A stretch of DNA of 12,194 nt from an uncultured Clostridia bacterium (GCA_934613185.1 CAKTSO010000049.1:1-12194), one strand, 5' to 3'. Shown: positions 1 to 7,037, numbered from the stretch's first letter. The notes: generated by a model from the sequence alone, not told the origin. Translations and numbers: made by a program.

Positions 1-762
1 GTTTATGCCGGCGAGCGCGCCGAGGGCGGCGAGGTCGTTCTCGACGTTCAGAACTTCACCAACGAGAAACTGAAGCATTGCTCCTTCCAGCTGCGCAAGG
101 GCGAGATCCTCGGCTTCTCCGGTCTGGTCGGCGCGGGGCGCACTGAACTGATGCGTGCCATTTTCGCGCTGGATCCGCTGGAGGAGGGCGAGATGACGCT
201 CTTCGGCGAGAAAGTTCATTTCAAAAATCCCCAGCAGGCGATCGACGCCGGCATCGGCATGGTCCCCGAGGATCGTCGCGGCTGCGGTCTTGTCCTTGGC
301 CACTCCGTTGGCACGAACCTGACCATCACGGTCCTCAAGAAGTTCATCAAGGGCATCCACGTTGACAAGAAAAAGGAAAACGAGATCATCGACGAGTATT
401 GGCAGAAGCTGTCGATCAAGACCACCGGTCCCGATCAGATCTGCGGCGACCTGTCCGGCGGTAACCAGCAGAAGGTTGTTATCTCCAAGTGGCTGGCGGC
501 CGAGCCTCGCATCCTGATCATGGACGAACCCACCCGCGGCATCGACGTCGGCGCAAAGCACGAGATCTATCAGCTCATGCGTCAGCTTGCCAAAGAGGGC
601 GTTTCCATCATTTTCGTCTCTTCCGACCTTCCCGAGATCATTAACATGTCCAGCCGTGTTGTCGTTATGCACGAGGGCGAGATCACCGCTGTCATCGACG
701 GCGCCAAGGAAGAATTCACGCAGCAGAAAATCATGCGCTTTGCCACTGGAGGTACCAAATAA
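1..762 (+). CDS. Sugar ABC transporter ATP-binding protein, RbsA/MglA type (C-terminal half, 5' end outside window)
   Basis: Cytoplasmic ATPase of a CUT2-type sugar importer; it hydrolyses ATP to drive uptake through the permease encoded next. The reading frame is open from base 1, and 253 residues are visible, about half of the usual ~500-residue tandem-ABC protein, so the first ABC domain lies upstream of the window. The second domain is complete: Walker A-like GLVGAGRTE at window residues 41-49 (no GKS/T, as is usual for the second domain of this family), signature LSGGNQQ near 151-157, Walker B ILIMDEPT near 171-178, and a switch region SSDLPEI with no histidine, also typical of RbsA. The stop TAA shares its last A with the ATG of the permease, so the two are translationally coupled. 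The substrate cannot be read from the ATPase; ribose, xylose, galactose or another pentose or tetrose sugar are all possible. Confidence 0.95.
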   Translation, partial: VYAGERAEGGEVVLDVQNFTNEKLKHCSFQLRKGEILGFSGLVGAGRTELMRAIFALDPLEEGEMTLFGEKVHFKNPQQAIDAGIGMVPEDRRGCGLVLGHSVGTNLTITVLKKFIKGIHVDKKKENEIIDEYWQKLSIKTTGPDQICGDLSGGNQQKVVISKWLAAEPRILIMDEPTRGIDVGAKHEIYQLMRQLAKEGVSIIFVSSDLPEIINMSSRVVVMHEGEITAVIDGAKEEFTQQKIMRFATGGTK

Positions 763-1739
763 TGCAGAATACGAAAAAAGCGAACCCCGTTTCGCGTTTC
801 TTTAAGATGTACGGCGCGCCGCTGATCGCTCTTGCGATCATGGTGCTGATTCTTGCCTTCTCGACGACGACCTTCATGAAGCTGCAGAACATCATGACGG
901 TTTTCCGCCAGATCTGCGTTAACGGCCTTCTTGCCGCCGGTATCACCTGCGTTCTGATCATCGGCTGCATCGACCTGTCGATCGGTTCTACCTGCGCCGC
1001 GACGGGCTGCCTGGTCGTCGTTATGAACTCCATCTGGGGCCTGAACGTTTGGGTCTCCATCCTTCTTGCCACTCTGGCCGGCGGCCTTGCCGGTTTCGTC
1101 AACGGTTTCATCCGTGCGAAAACCATGCTGCCCCCCTTCATCATCACCCTGGCGATGCAGCAGACCATCCGCGGCCTTGCTTACATCTTCACCAACGGCT
1201 ATCCGATCACCTCTACCGATAAGACCTTCAACGGCCTCGGCAACGGCGACTTCCTCGGCATTCCGCGTCCCGCGTATGTCCTTGTCGCTTGCCTGATCAT
1301 CGTCGCTCTGATCCTCGGTCGTACCCGCCTCGGTCGTCATATGTATGCGGTCGGCGGCAACATGGAAGCTGCGAAGCATTCCGGTATCTCTTACTCCAAG
1401 GTTGTCTGCTCTGCTTACACCATCTGCGGCCTGCTTGCCGGTCTGTCCGGCGTCATCATGGCCTCCCGTATGTACTCCGGTCAGCCCACCATCGGCGTTG
1501 ACTACGGTACTGACGCGATCGCGTCCGCTGTTATCGGCGGCACGGCGTTCGGCGGCGGCTTTGGTACCATCCCCGGCACGTTCATCGGCGCTGTCATCAT
1601 CGGCGTTATGAACAACGGCATGAACCATCTGGCCATCAACACCTACTGGCAGATGATCATCAAGGGCCTCCTGATCCTGGGCGCTGTCTATCTTGACTCT
1701 GTCAAGGGCAAGTTCGCCAAGAAAAAGAAGGCTGCGTAA
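762..1739 (+). CDS. Sugar ABC transporter permease, RbsC type
   Basis: Integral membrane permease (325 aa, normal length for the BPD_transp_2/RbsC family) that forms the sugar channel with the ATPase encoded just upstream. Hydrophobic segments are visible near residues 19-38, 52-90, 104-120, 176-190, 225-242 and 250-310. Family hallmarks are DLSIGS at 71-76 (RbsC consensus DLSVGS) and the glycine-rich GGTAFGGGFGT at 259-269. The C-terminus is lysine-rich, as expected for a cytoplasmic tail. The start is fixed by GGAGGT at 748-753 inside the ATPase gene, 8 nt before the ATG, and by the TAATG overlap. No substrate-binding protein follows, so that gene probably lies upstream of the window. A terminator-like hairpin closes the unit. 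Confidence 0.95.
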   Translation: MQNTKKANPVSRFFKMYGAPLIALAIMVLILAFSTTTFMKLQNIMTVFRQICVNGLLAAGITCVLIIGCIDLSIGSTCAATGCLVVVMNSIWGLNVWVSILLATLAGGLAGFVNGFIRAKTMLPPFIITLAMQQTIRGLAYIFTNGYPITSTDKTFNGLGNGDFLGIPRPAYVLVACLIIVALILGRTRLGRHMYAVGGNMEAAKHSGISYSKVVCSAYTICGLLAGLSGVIMASRMYSGQPTIGVDYGTDAIASAVIGGTAFGGGFGTIPGTFIGAVIIGVMNNGMNHLAINTYWQMIIKGLLILGAVYLDSVKGKFAKKKKAA

Positions 1740-1754
1740 GCAACTGAATAACTG

Positions 1755-1782
1755 ACGGATGTCCGCGGTTTGTGTCATCCGT
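1755..1782 (+). other. Small hairpin after the permease gene
   Basis: ACGGATG at 1755-1761 pairs with CATCCGT at 1776-1782 around a 14-nt loop. No T-run follows, so it is not a terminator by itself. It may protect the 3' end of the transporter mRNA or assist the terminator hairpin a few bases downstream. Confidence 0.3.
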
Positions 1783-1787
1783 GTCAT

Positions 1788-1833
1788 AAAGCCCTGTGTT
1801 CCGTCTTAAAAAACTGAATGCAGGGCTTTTTTC
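1788..1833 (+). terminator. Rho-independent terminator after the ABC transporter genes
   Basis: AAAGCCCTG at 1788-1796 pairs exactly with CAGGGCTTT at 1821-1829 and runs into a T-tract. The 24-nt loop is longer than ideal, so termination may be partial and allow read-through into the transketolase genes. Confidence 0.6.
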
Positions 1834-1840
1834 TAAATTT

Positions 1841-1880
1841 GACGCCGTGGCTGGTCCCGAGGGATCAAAAACGGCGCGTC
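1841..1880 (+). promoter_or_regulatory. Structured leader upstream of the transketolase genes
   Basis: Two nested helices can form. The inner helix pairs TGGTCC with GGATCA around a CGAG tetraloop (one G-U pair). The outer helix pairs GACGCCGT at 1841-1848 with ACGGC and GTC at 1871-1880, leaving a two-base bulge. It sits 18 nt before the GGGGAGG ribosome binding site of the first transketolase gene. A TTGACG hexamer at 1839-1844 could be a -35 box, but I see no convincing -10. The role (mRNA stability or regulation) is inference. Confidence 0.25.
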
Positions 1881-1913
1881 AGGAAAAAACACTAAGATGG
1901 GGAGGAACTTGTC

Positions 1914-2750
1914 ATGAACAACATGGACAAAGCATTTTTCGACGAAAAATGCAAAACCATCCGCAAGCTGATCATGGAAGGTATCGCGAGCATCGGCAGC
2001 GGACATGTCGGCGGCTGCCTTTCGTGCGTCGAGGCGCTGTGTGTTCTGCGCTACAAGATGATGGAGGGTCTGGATCCCAAAGATCCGAAAAAAGAGGGCC
2101 GCGACCGCCTCGTGATCTCCAAGGGTCACGCCGGTCCGACGATGTATGCGATTCTCGCCGATCAGGGCTATTTTCCGCTTGAGTGGATCACGACGCTGAA
2201 CAAGCTCGGCACGCATCTTCCCAGCCATACGGACATGAACCATACCCCCGGCATCGACATGACCGCCGGTTCTCTCGGTCAGGGCATCGCCTGCGCGGTG
2301 GGTCTTGCCTACGGCTCAAAGCTGAAGAAAGACGACGCTACGGTCTACTGCCTCGTCGGCGACGGCGAATCGCAGGAGGGCGAAGTTTGGGAGGCGGCGC
2401 ATATCGCCGCGGCGAAGCACCTGGGCAATCTGATCTGCATGACGGACTACAACAAACTCCAGATCGACGGACCCGTCGAGAAGGTCAGCGGCCTTGCGCC
2501 TTTGGACGCCAAATGGCGCGCCTTCAACTGGAATGTGTACGAGGTCGCCGACGGCCATGACACCGACCAGATCGAGGCGGCGGTGACGCTCGCCAAGGCG
2601 GAGGGCAAGAAGAACGGCCGTCCGTCCATGATCATTCTTAACACGATCAAGGGCAAGGGCGTTTCGTTTGCGGAAGAGATCGGCTTTGCCTGCCATCATA
2701 TGCCTGTGTCGCCCGAACAGCTTGTGCAGGCCGAAAAAGAGATTGGCTAA
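1914..2750 (+). CDS. Transketolase, N-terminal (TPP-binding) subunit
   Basis: First half of a two-subunit transketolase, a thiamine-diphosphate and Mg2+ dependent cytoplasmic enzyme that moves two-carbon ketol units between sugar phosphates. The protein is 278 aa, the normal size for split N-terminal subunits. Visible hallmarks: active-site histidines in GSGHVGG (His31) and SKGHAGP (His72), the TPP/metal motif beginning GDGESQEG at 149-156 and ending at Asn180 in DYNKLQ, and the conserved TIKGKGVSF at 244-252. The start is set by GGGGAGG about 9 nt upstream. The C-terminal subunit gene starts 14 nt after this stop, so they form one transcript. Placement behind a sugar ABC importer suggests a dedicated catabolic role rather than only the housekeeping pentose phosphate pathway. 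Apulose-4-phosphate transketolases are split in this way too, so the substrate is open. Confidence 0.95.
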   Translation: MNNMDKAFFDEKCKTIRKLIMEGIASIGSGHVGGCLSCVEALCVLRYKMMEGLDPKDPKKEGRDRLVISKGHAGPTMYAILADQGYFPLEWITTLNKLGTHLPSHTDMNHTPGIDMTAGSLGQGIACAVGLAYGSKLKKDDATVYCLVGDGESQEGEVWEAAHIAAAKHLGNLICMTDYNKLQIDGPVEKVSGLAPLDAKWRAFNWNVYEVADGHDTDQIEAAVTLAKAEGKKNGRPSMIILNTIKGKGVSFAEEIGFACHHMPVSPEQLVQAEKEIG

Positions 2751-2764
2751 GGAGGATTGCAGCC

Positions 2765-3709
2765 ATGTATGAAGATTTGAACATGAATCAAGCTTTCAGC
2801 CAGATCCTCTTTGACATGATGAAAGAGGACGAGCGCATCGTCGTCATGGAAGCGGACCTCGGCGGCGCGCATAAGACGTGGAACATTCGTGAAGCGTATC
2901 CCGAGCGCTATTTCGACTGCGGCATCGCCGAGCAGGCGATGGTTTCCGTGGCCGGCGGCCTCTCCGCGTACGGCTTCATCCCCGTTGCGAGCACGTTCAC
3001 GCCCTTCATGGCGCGCCGTGCCTGCGATCAGATCACGATTTCCTGCCTGTATGCGCAGCAGAACGTCAAGCTTTTCGGCTCCGATCCCGGCGTCACGGCC
3101 GAGACGAACGGCGGCACGCATATGAGCATGGAGGATATCGGCGTGATGCGCAGCATCCCCAATATCATCATCACCGAACCCGCGGACAACACGATGTTTG
3201 CCAAGCTCATGCCGCAGATCATCAATCATAACGGCACGATCTACACCCGCATGTGCCGCAAGTCCGCCGTCAAGCCCATCTTCGGCGATGATGAGGAATT
3301 CGATCTGTTCAAGGCGTACAAGATGCGCGACGGCAAGGACGTCTCGATCTTCGCGACCGGCATCATGGTCGAAGACGCGAAGGCTGCGGCGGAAGAACTT
3401 GCCAAGGAGGGTATCGAGGTCGACCTGATCGAAGTTCACACGATCAAGCCTCTGGATACGGAAACGCTTGCCGCTTCCGCCCGCAAGACCGGCTGCGTCG
3501 TAACGTGCGAAAACAGCAACGTCGTCGGCGGCTTCTATGCGGCGGTTCTGGAAGGCCTCAACGGTGCGGATTGCCGCGTGCCCGTTACGCCCATCGGCGT
3601 GCAGGATCACTTCGGTGAAGTCGGCTTCCTGCCCGGCCTGAAGGAGAAGTATCATATGACGGCCGCCGATATCATCGCGGCTGTCAAGGAAACGATCAAA
3701 AAGAAGTAA
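2765..3709 (+). CDS. Transketolase, C-terminal (pyrimidine-binding) subunit
   Basis: Second half of the split transketolase (314 aa, normal length). It supplies the TPP aminopyrimidine-binding domain and the C-terminal domain that complete the active site with the upstream subunit. The catalytic glutamate that protonates TPP is Glu56 in the FDCGIAEQ motif. Other family landmarks are STFTPFMARRACDQI (77-90 region), GGTHMSMEDI at 117-126 with its conserved His119, and a C-terminal domain with VDLIEVHTIKPLD. The ribosome binding site AAGGAGG at 2749-2755 overlaps the stop of the upstream gene, and the ATG lies 9 nt later, indicating coupled translation. A strong terminator follows. Assignment to a transketolase rather than DXS or a pyruvate dehydrogenase E1 beta subunit rests on the split size and these motifs. 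Confidence 0.95.
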   Translation: MYEDLNMNQAFSQILFDMMKEDERIVVMEADLGGAHKTWNIREAYPERYFDCGIAEQAMVSVAGGLSAYGFIPVASTFTPFMARRACDQITISCLYAQQNVKLFGSDPGVTAETNGGTHMSMEDIGVMRSIPNIIITEPADNTMFAKLMPQIINHNGTIYTRMCRKSAVKPIFGDDEEFDLFKAYKMRDGKDVSIFATGIMVEDAKAAAEELAKEGIEVDLIEVHTIKPLDTETLAASARKTGCVVTCENSNVVGGFYAAVLEGLNGADCRVPVTPIGVQDHFGEVGFLPGLKEKYHMTAADIIAAVKETIKKK

Positions 3710-3714
3710 GCTTT

Positions 3715-3729
3715 GCACATGAAATGTGC
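3715..3729 (+). other. Short hairpin after the transketolase stop
   Basis: GCACAT at 3715-3720 pairs with ATGTGC at 3724-3729 around GAA. It lies directly before the terminator stem and may be a 3'-end stabilising structure. Confidence 0.3.
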
Positions 3730-3737
3730 GAGACAGG

Positions 3738-3780
3738 AAGGGCGCATCCGAATGGGTGCGCCCTTTTGATTTGTTTTGAT
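3738..3780 (+). terminator. Strong Rho-independent terminator of the transketolase operon
   Basis: The 12-bp stem from AAGGGCGCATCC (3738-3749) to GGGTGCGCCCTT (3754-3765) has one G-U pair and a GAAT loop. It is followed by a T-rich stretch. It ends the transporter/transketolase region and separates it from the lipoprotein gene. Confidence 0.9.
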
Positions 3781-3830
3781 TTTTATCGAAACAGAACTTT
3801 AAAGAAACGTTTAAGACGGCGCGCGGGTGC

Positions 3831-3859
3831 TTGCGAAGCGGGGGACGGTGGAGTATGAT
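3831..3859 (+). promoter_or_regulatory. Probable sigma-A promoter of the LRR lipoprotein gene
   Basis: TTGCGA at 3831-3836 and TATGAT at 3854-3859 are separated by 17 bp and lie 54 bp upstream of the start codon. Judged by eye against the TTGACA/TATAAT consensus. Confidence 0.45.
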
Positions 3860-3912
3860 AAATAAGCGGTAGTATTATCGCCTGAAAAACGAAGGATTTT
3901 GGTGCCGAAACG

Positions 3913-5691
3913 ATGACGGAACGAACGATAAAACAGCGAATCCATTCGCGGCGCGGGCTCGCGCTTTTGCTTCTTTTGATATTGCTTTTGCAGACGCTTT
4001 GCGGCTGCGGATGGATCGATCGCTTCACAAAAACAAGGGTGCAGTGGCGCGACGAAAGCGTCGGGAAAGCTGCGGCGGTCTCTTTGGGCAGACGCGCGGG
4101 CGCGGCGGTTTATTTTGATGAACTCGATCAGATCCGTTCGCTCGAGATTGCCTCGGACAGCGATGTGGACTTGACGGATTTAAGCGGCCTTCCGGCGCTG
4201 GAAAGCGTGGATCTGTCGCAGGCGCGCGTGTCGGATTATTCGCCGCTTCTTTTGTGTGCGTCGCTTCGGCGGCTGCGCGTTGGCGATGCGGATTACAAAA
4301 GCAATATCGACGCGTTGGAGACGCTGGAAGAGAGCGTCGCGGATACGGACATCGACGTTGATGCCAATTATTGGCGCGCAAAACCGGCGCGGTTTCGGGA
4401 TCCCGTGATCGAGACGGCGGTCCGGGAAAAACTGGAGATGCCGAACGAGAAGTTGACCATGGCGGATACGCGCCATGTCGATGCGCTGACGCTGGAAGAC
4501 GTGACGTTCACGGCGCTGTCCGATTTGGAAAATCTCGTCCGACTGCGCGAATTGACGTTGAAAAACTGTGGGATCACGTCGATCTCGCCGATTCTGAAAT
4601 TGACGGATCTTCAATATCTCAATTTGGAAAACAACGAGATCTCGTCGCTCGGCGGGATCGAAGCGCTGAATAAATTGCAGGTGCTGAGCGTCAGCCATAA
4701 CCAGATCACGGACCTTGCGCCGCTTGCGAATCTGTCGTATTTATTTGCGCTCTCGGCGTCCGGTTGCCCGATTGAAGACGTCTCGGTCGTTTCGAAAATC
4801 GAACGCCTCTCCAATCTCTCGCTTGCGGAATGCGGTTTGCAGGATCTTTCGTTTTTGGAGGATTGCAAAGGTTTAAGCGTGCTGTGGCTCGACGACAACG
4901 CGATCGAGGATTTGTCGCCGCTGTCGCAGCTTACTTCGCTGACGGTTCTCGGGCTGACGTCGAACCGCATTCGGGATTTGTCGCCGCTGTCGTCGCTGAC
5001 GCAGCTGACGAATCTCTATCTTGCCAACAACAACGTGACGGATATTGCGCCGCTTGAAGCGCTGACAAACCTGACGAGCCTTCAGCTGACGATGAACAAC
5101 GTCTCGGACGTAACGCCGCTGACGCAGCTTCCTAAATTGGAAGAGCTCGGCATTTTGAGCAATCCTGTGACGGATTACGCGCCGCTCGAGGCGCTGCAGC
5201 GCGAATGGAAGCAGATCGACGTGGATCTTTCTTTGGCACGGCAGGCGACGGATACGGCGCAACAGATCGCGCAGAACATCATGGCAGAGGGGCTTTCCGC
5301 GGCGGATATGGTGCGCGAGGCGCACGACGAAGTGATCCGCCGCACGAGTTACGATCATAACGCCGCCAACGGGGGCGAGCTCGGATTTTCCGTTCAGTCG
5401 ACGTACGCGGCGCTTGTGCGCGGGCAGGCGGTCTGCGTCGGTTATGCGGAGGCGCTCGCGGTGATCTGCCGCCAGATGGGCATCGAGGCGTATATCGTCA
5501 GCGGCAAGGCCGGCGGATTGGAACACGCCTGGACGCTCGTCATGCTGGACGGTGTGGCGTATTACGCCGATCCGACGTGGGACGACCCGGACGAGGGCAA
5601 TCTGATTTATCGAGAATTTCTGCTTGTGGACGAAGCAACGCTGCGCGCCAATCACGAATGGGACAGCGAACTGTTCCTTCCCAAAGCGTAA
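3913..5691 (+). CDS. Leucine-rich-repeat lipoprotein with C-terminal transglutaminase-like domain
   Basis: A 592-aa predicted surface lipoprotein. The N-terminus has basic residues, a leucine-rich hydrophobic core (16-29) and a lipobox-like LCGC with Cys32 as likely lipidation site. Residues ~75-125 and ~185-430 hold about a dozen SDS22/internalin-like repeats of ~22 residues, of the form LxxLxxLxLxxNxIxDLxPL. The stretch ~130-180 between them resembles a spacer. Residues ~450-590 form a transglutaminase-like (papain-fold) domain with the whole triad: Cys508 in GQAVCVGYAEA, His538 in LEHAWT, Asp553 in YADPTWDDP. Such domains act as cysteine proteases or cross-linking enzymes; the repeats suggest protein binding. 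The real substrate is unknown. The start has only a weak upstream GAAGGA 16 nt away, so translation may be modest, but no better in-frame start precedes the signal peptide. It is a single-gene unit between two terminators. Confidence 0.88.
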   Translation: MTERTIKQRIHSRRGLALLLLLILLLQTLCGCGWIDRFTKTRVQWRDESVGKAAAVSLGRRAGAAVYFDELDQIRSLEIASDSDVDLTDLSGLPALESVDLSQARVSDYSPLLLCASLRRLRVGDADYKSNIDALETLEESVADTDIDVDANYWRAKPARFRDPVIETAVREKLEMPNEKLTMADTRHVDALTLEDVTFTALSDLENLVRLRELTLKNCGITSISPILKLTDLQYLNLENNEISSLGGIEALNKLQVLSVSHNQITDLAPLANLSYLFALSASGCPIEDVSVVSKIERLSNLSLAECGLQDLSFLEDCKGLSVLWLDDNAIEDLSPLSQLTSLTVLGLTSNRIRDLSPLSSLTQLTNLYLANNNVTDIAPLEALTNLTSLQLTMNNVSDVTPLTQLPKLEELGILSNPVTDYAPLEALQREWKQIDVDLSLARQATDTAQQIAQNIMAEGLSAADMVREAHDEVIRRTSYDHNAANGGELGFSVQSTYAALVRGQAVCVGYAEALAVICRQMGIEAYIVSGKAGGLEHAWTLVMLDGVAYYADPTWDDPDEGNLIYREFLLVDEATLRANHEWDSELFLPKA

Positions 5692-5723
5692 GCGGGCACA
5701 GACGAGCATGTCATTCAAAAAAG

Positions 5724-5755
5724 AAAACAGGCGGTTCAAGCAAGCCGCCTGTTTT
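5724..5755 (+). terminator. Terminator of the LRR lipoprotein gene (works on both strands)
   Basis: AAAACAGGCGG at 5724-5734 pairs perfectly with CCGCCTGTTTT at 5745-5755 around a 10-nt loop. The + strand side ends in TTTT. On the - strand the stem is followed by C and six T, so it can also stop leftward transcription. Confidence 0.88.
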
Positions 5756-5766
5756 ACTAAAAACAC

Positions 5767-5798
5767 AAAAGCCTTGAAGAATCATCTTCAAGGCTTTT
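5767..5798 (-). terminator. Perfect 14-bp hairpin, likely the terminator of the original tRNA gene
   Basis: AAAAGCCTTGAAGA (5767-5780) and TCTTCAAGGCTTTT (5785-5798) form a perfect stem with an ATCA loop. Reading leftward it begins 6 nt after the tRNA 3' end and is followed by GTGTTTTT, as expected for a tRNA terminator. It can also act on + strand transcripts because of the TTTT on that side. It belongs to the chromosome rather than to the integrated element. Confidence 0.75.
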
Positions 5799-5804
5799 GC
5801 AAAG

Positions 5805-5826
5805 TCTGGGTGAGAGGATTCGAACC
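5805..5826 (-). repeat. tRNA 3'-end fragment; attachment-site copy of the integrated element
   Basis: On the - strand this reads GGTTCGAATCCTCTCACCCA followed by GA: canonical T-loop TTCGAAT, T-stem 3' strand CCTCT, acceptor 3' strand CACCCAG and discriminator A, with no encoded CCA. Upstream bases do not complete the T-stem (AACGG instead of the needed AGAGG), and no tRNA body follows, so this is a fragment, not a gene. Together with the integrase starting 62 nt away, it marks the element end distal to the intact tRNA. The implied acceptor pair C1-G72 and A73 fit tRNA-Pro, but this identity is tentative. No second copy is seen to the right within the window. Confidence 0.8.
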
Positions 5827-5888
5827 GTTTATTATGGGCGTTAAAAGCCTTACGGCACAAGGATTTTTCGGCGGCGTTAGCATTTTTG

Positions 5889-6908
5889 TTAGCGTTTTTC
5901 GAAAAAGGCTTTCAATTCGGCGCCGTAGCTGTTGACGTCCTGCTGTGCGATATGGGTATAGATCTTGTGCATGGTGGCGGGATCGGACCAGCCGCCGATC
6001 TGCATGGCGATACGCTCGGGGACTTGCAGATGGTAGGCGAGGCTGGCGAAGCTATGGCGCAGCCCATGCACGCCGATGCGGGGAAGATCGTTGCGTTCAC
6101 AGACACGGGCAAGCTGCTTATACAGGACGCTCGGATAGGTTGTCATGACCGTGCCGGTGCGATCGTTGGCGGGAGTGGCAGACAGCGCTTCCGCCAGGCG
6201 CGGGATCATGATGGGGATCGTGCGCTTGCTGGTGCGGTTTTTATTCGTGCGTTTGGCAATAAAGCCGTCGGGCCCCGCGACGACGGCGCCGTCAACGGTC
6301 AGGCTTCCCGCGGCAAGATCGACGTTCTGCCAGGTCAAGCCGTAGATCTCGCTGTTTCGCAGACCGTGCAGCCCAAGCAATACGCCGATCTCACAGGGCA
6401 GATCGCGGACGGCATCGATCAACGCGAGCACCTGCTCGGGCAGCAGATATTCATGCGGCGCGGTCTGCACGCTCGGGAGCGAGACGTTCGGCACGTCGCA
6501 TCCGGCGGCATGCAGCGCGGCGGAAACGACGCCCCACGCGCCCTTGAGCGTTTTTGGGGAGACCATGCGCGCCTCCTGATTCAGGACGACTTGCCAGTTT
6601 CCGACGTCGCCGACGCGGCGATGCATGATCGTTTGAAAACGGTTTTTTCGCGTGCGCTCGTAAAACAGGATCGTGGAGGGCGACAGGATATTGCGCCGCG
6701 CGTCGATATAATCGTCGATCAACTCGCCGATCGTGGAGTTCGGGACCGTGCGCACCTTTTTGCCGGACAGATGCTCGGCCTTCAGAAGCTGTGCGCGGCG
6801 CTTGCATTCGGCCTCGGATGGAGCGGTGATGCTGACGCTTTGCCCGTCGAGGCGAAGTTGGATGAACCAGCTTCCGGAAGACAGTTTTCGCGGCGCGGGA
6901 ATTTTCAC
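5889..6908 (-). CDS. Tyrosine recombinase / integrase of the tRNA-integrated element
   Basis: Site-specific recombinase (339 aa from the chosen start) that would insert and excise the element at the tRNA 3' end. The N-terminal ~45 residues form an AP2-like arm-binding domain (KLSSGSWFIQLRLDGQS), followed by a SAM-like core-binding domain (~55-135) and the catalytic domain (~150-335). Catalytic residues: Arg184 (HGLRNSE), Lys223 in the beta-hairpin before SKRTIPI, His281 and Arg284 (HGLRHSF), Trp307 in the usual His/Trp position (GGWSD), and nucleophile Tyr317 (IYTHI). All are intact. I chose GTG at 6908 because a clear GAAAGGA lies 7 nt upstream of it. An ATG at 6926 would add six residues but has no ribosome binding site and would place that GAAAGGA inside the gene. 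The gene reads toward the att site, the classic arrangement. Confidence 0.93.
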   Translation of the reverse strand: MKIPAPRKLSSGSWFIQLRLDGQSVSITAPSEAECKRRAQLLKAEHLSGKKVRTVPNSTIGELIDDYIDARRNILSPSTILFYERTRKNRFQTIMHRRVGDVGNWQVVLNQEARMVSPKTLKGAWGVVSAALHAAGCDVPNVSLPSVQTAPHEYLLPEQVLALIDAVRDLPCEIGVLLGLHGLRNSEIYGLTWQNVDLAAGSLTVDGAVVAGPDGFIAKRTNKNRTSKRTIPIMIPRLAEALSATPANDRTGTVMTTYPSVLYKQLARVCERNDLPRIGVHGLRHSFASLAYHLQVPERIAMQIGGWSDPATMHKIYTHIAQQDVNSYGAELKAFFEKR

Positions 6909-6915
6909 GGATTTG

Positions 6916-6922
6916 TCCTTTC
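6916..6922 (-). promoter_or_regulatory. Ribosome binding site that decides the integrase start
   Basis: GAAAGGA on the - strand, 7 nt before GTG at 6908. The alternative ATG at 6926 lies upstream of it, which argues for the GTG start. Confidence 0.6.
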
Positions 6923-6999
6923 TCATTTGACGTAGACACCGCGATATCGTAAAATAAATACAGCAATGCCCGGGCTTTGGTGGTTTGGGGAGTTGCGCC

Positions 7000-7037
7000 C
7001 GCCTCGACGTGTTGGTAGCGCGTCGGGGCGATTTTTT
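7000..7037 (+). terminator. Terminator-like hairpin between the integrase and the RloB-like gene
   Basis: CGCCTCGACG at 7000-7009 pairs with CGTCGGGGCG at 7021-7030 (10 bp, one G-U) around an 11-nt loop, followed by ATTTTTTATT on the + strand. By its T-run it would stop rightward transcription, although no + strand gene lies upstream. Reading leftward it follows the RloB-like stop codon directly but lacks a T-tract, so for that gene it may only be a protective 3' hairpin. Confidence 0.55.

Noticed and set aside
582..1787. Long - strand open frame (401 codons)
   Set aside because: It lies antisense to the permease, with an Asp/Arg-rich low-complexity translation. It is a shadow of GC-rich codon use.
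2747..3718. - strand open frame opposite the transketolase C-subunit
   Set aside because: Charged low-complexity translation antisense to a clear enzyme gene; no own initiation site.
3715..3729. Terminator
   Set aside because: The 6-bp hairpin has no T-tract after it; the strong terminator is the next stem at 3738-3765.
5799..5880. Complete tRNA gene
   Set aside because: Only the T-loop, T-stem 3' strand, acceptor 3' strand and discriminator are present; the T-stem 5' strand mismatches and no anticodon or D arm follows.
5886..6935. + strand open frame (349 codons) opposite the integrase
   Set aside because: Complete overlap with the integrase on the other strand; no domain recognised and composition typical of a shadow frame.
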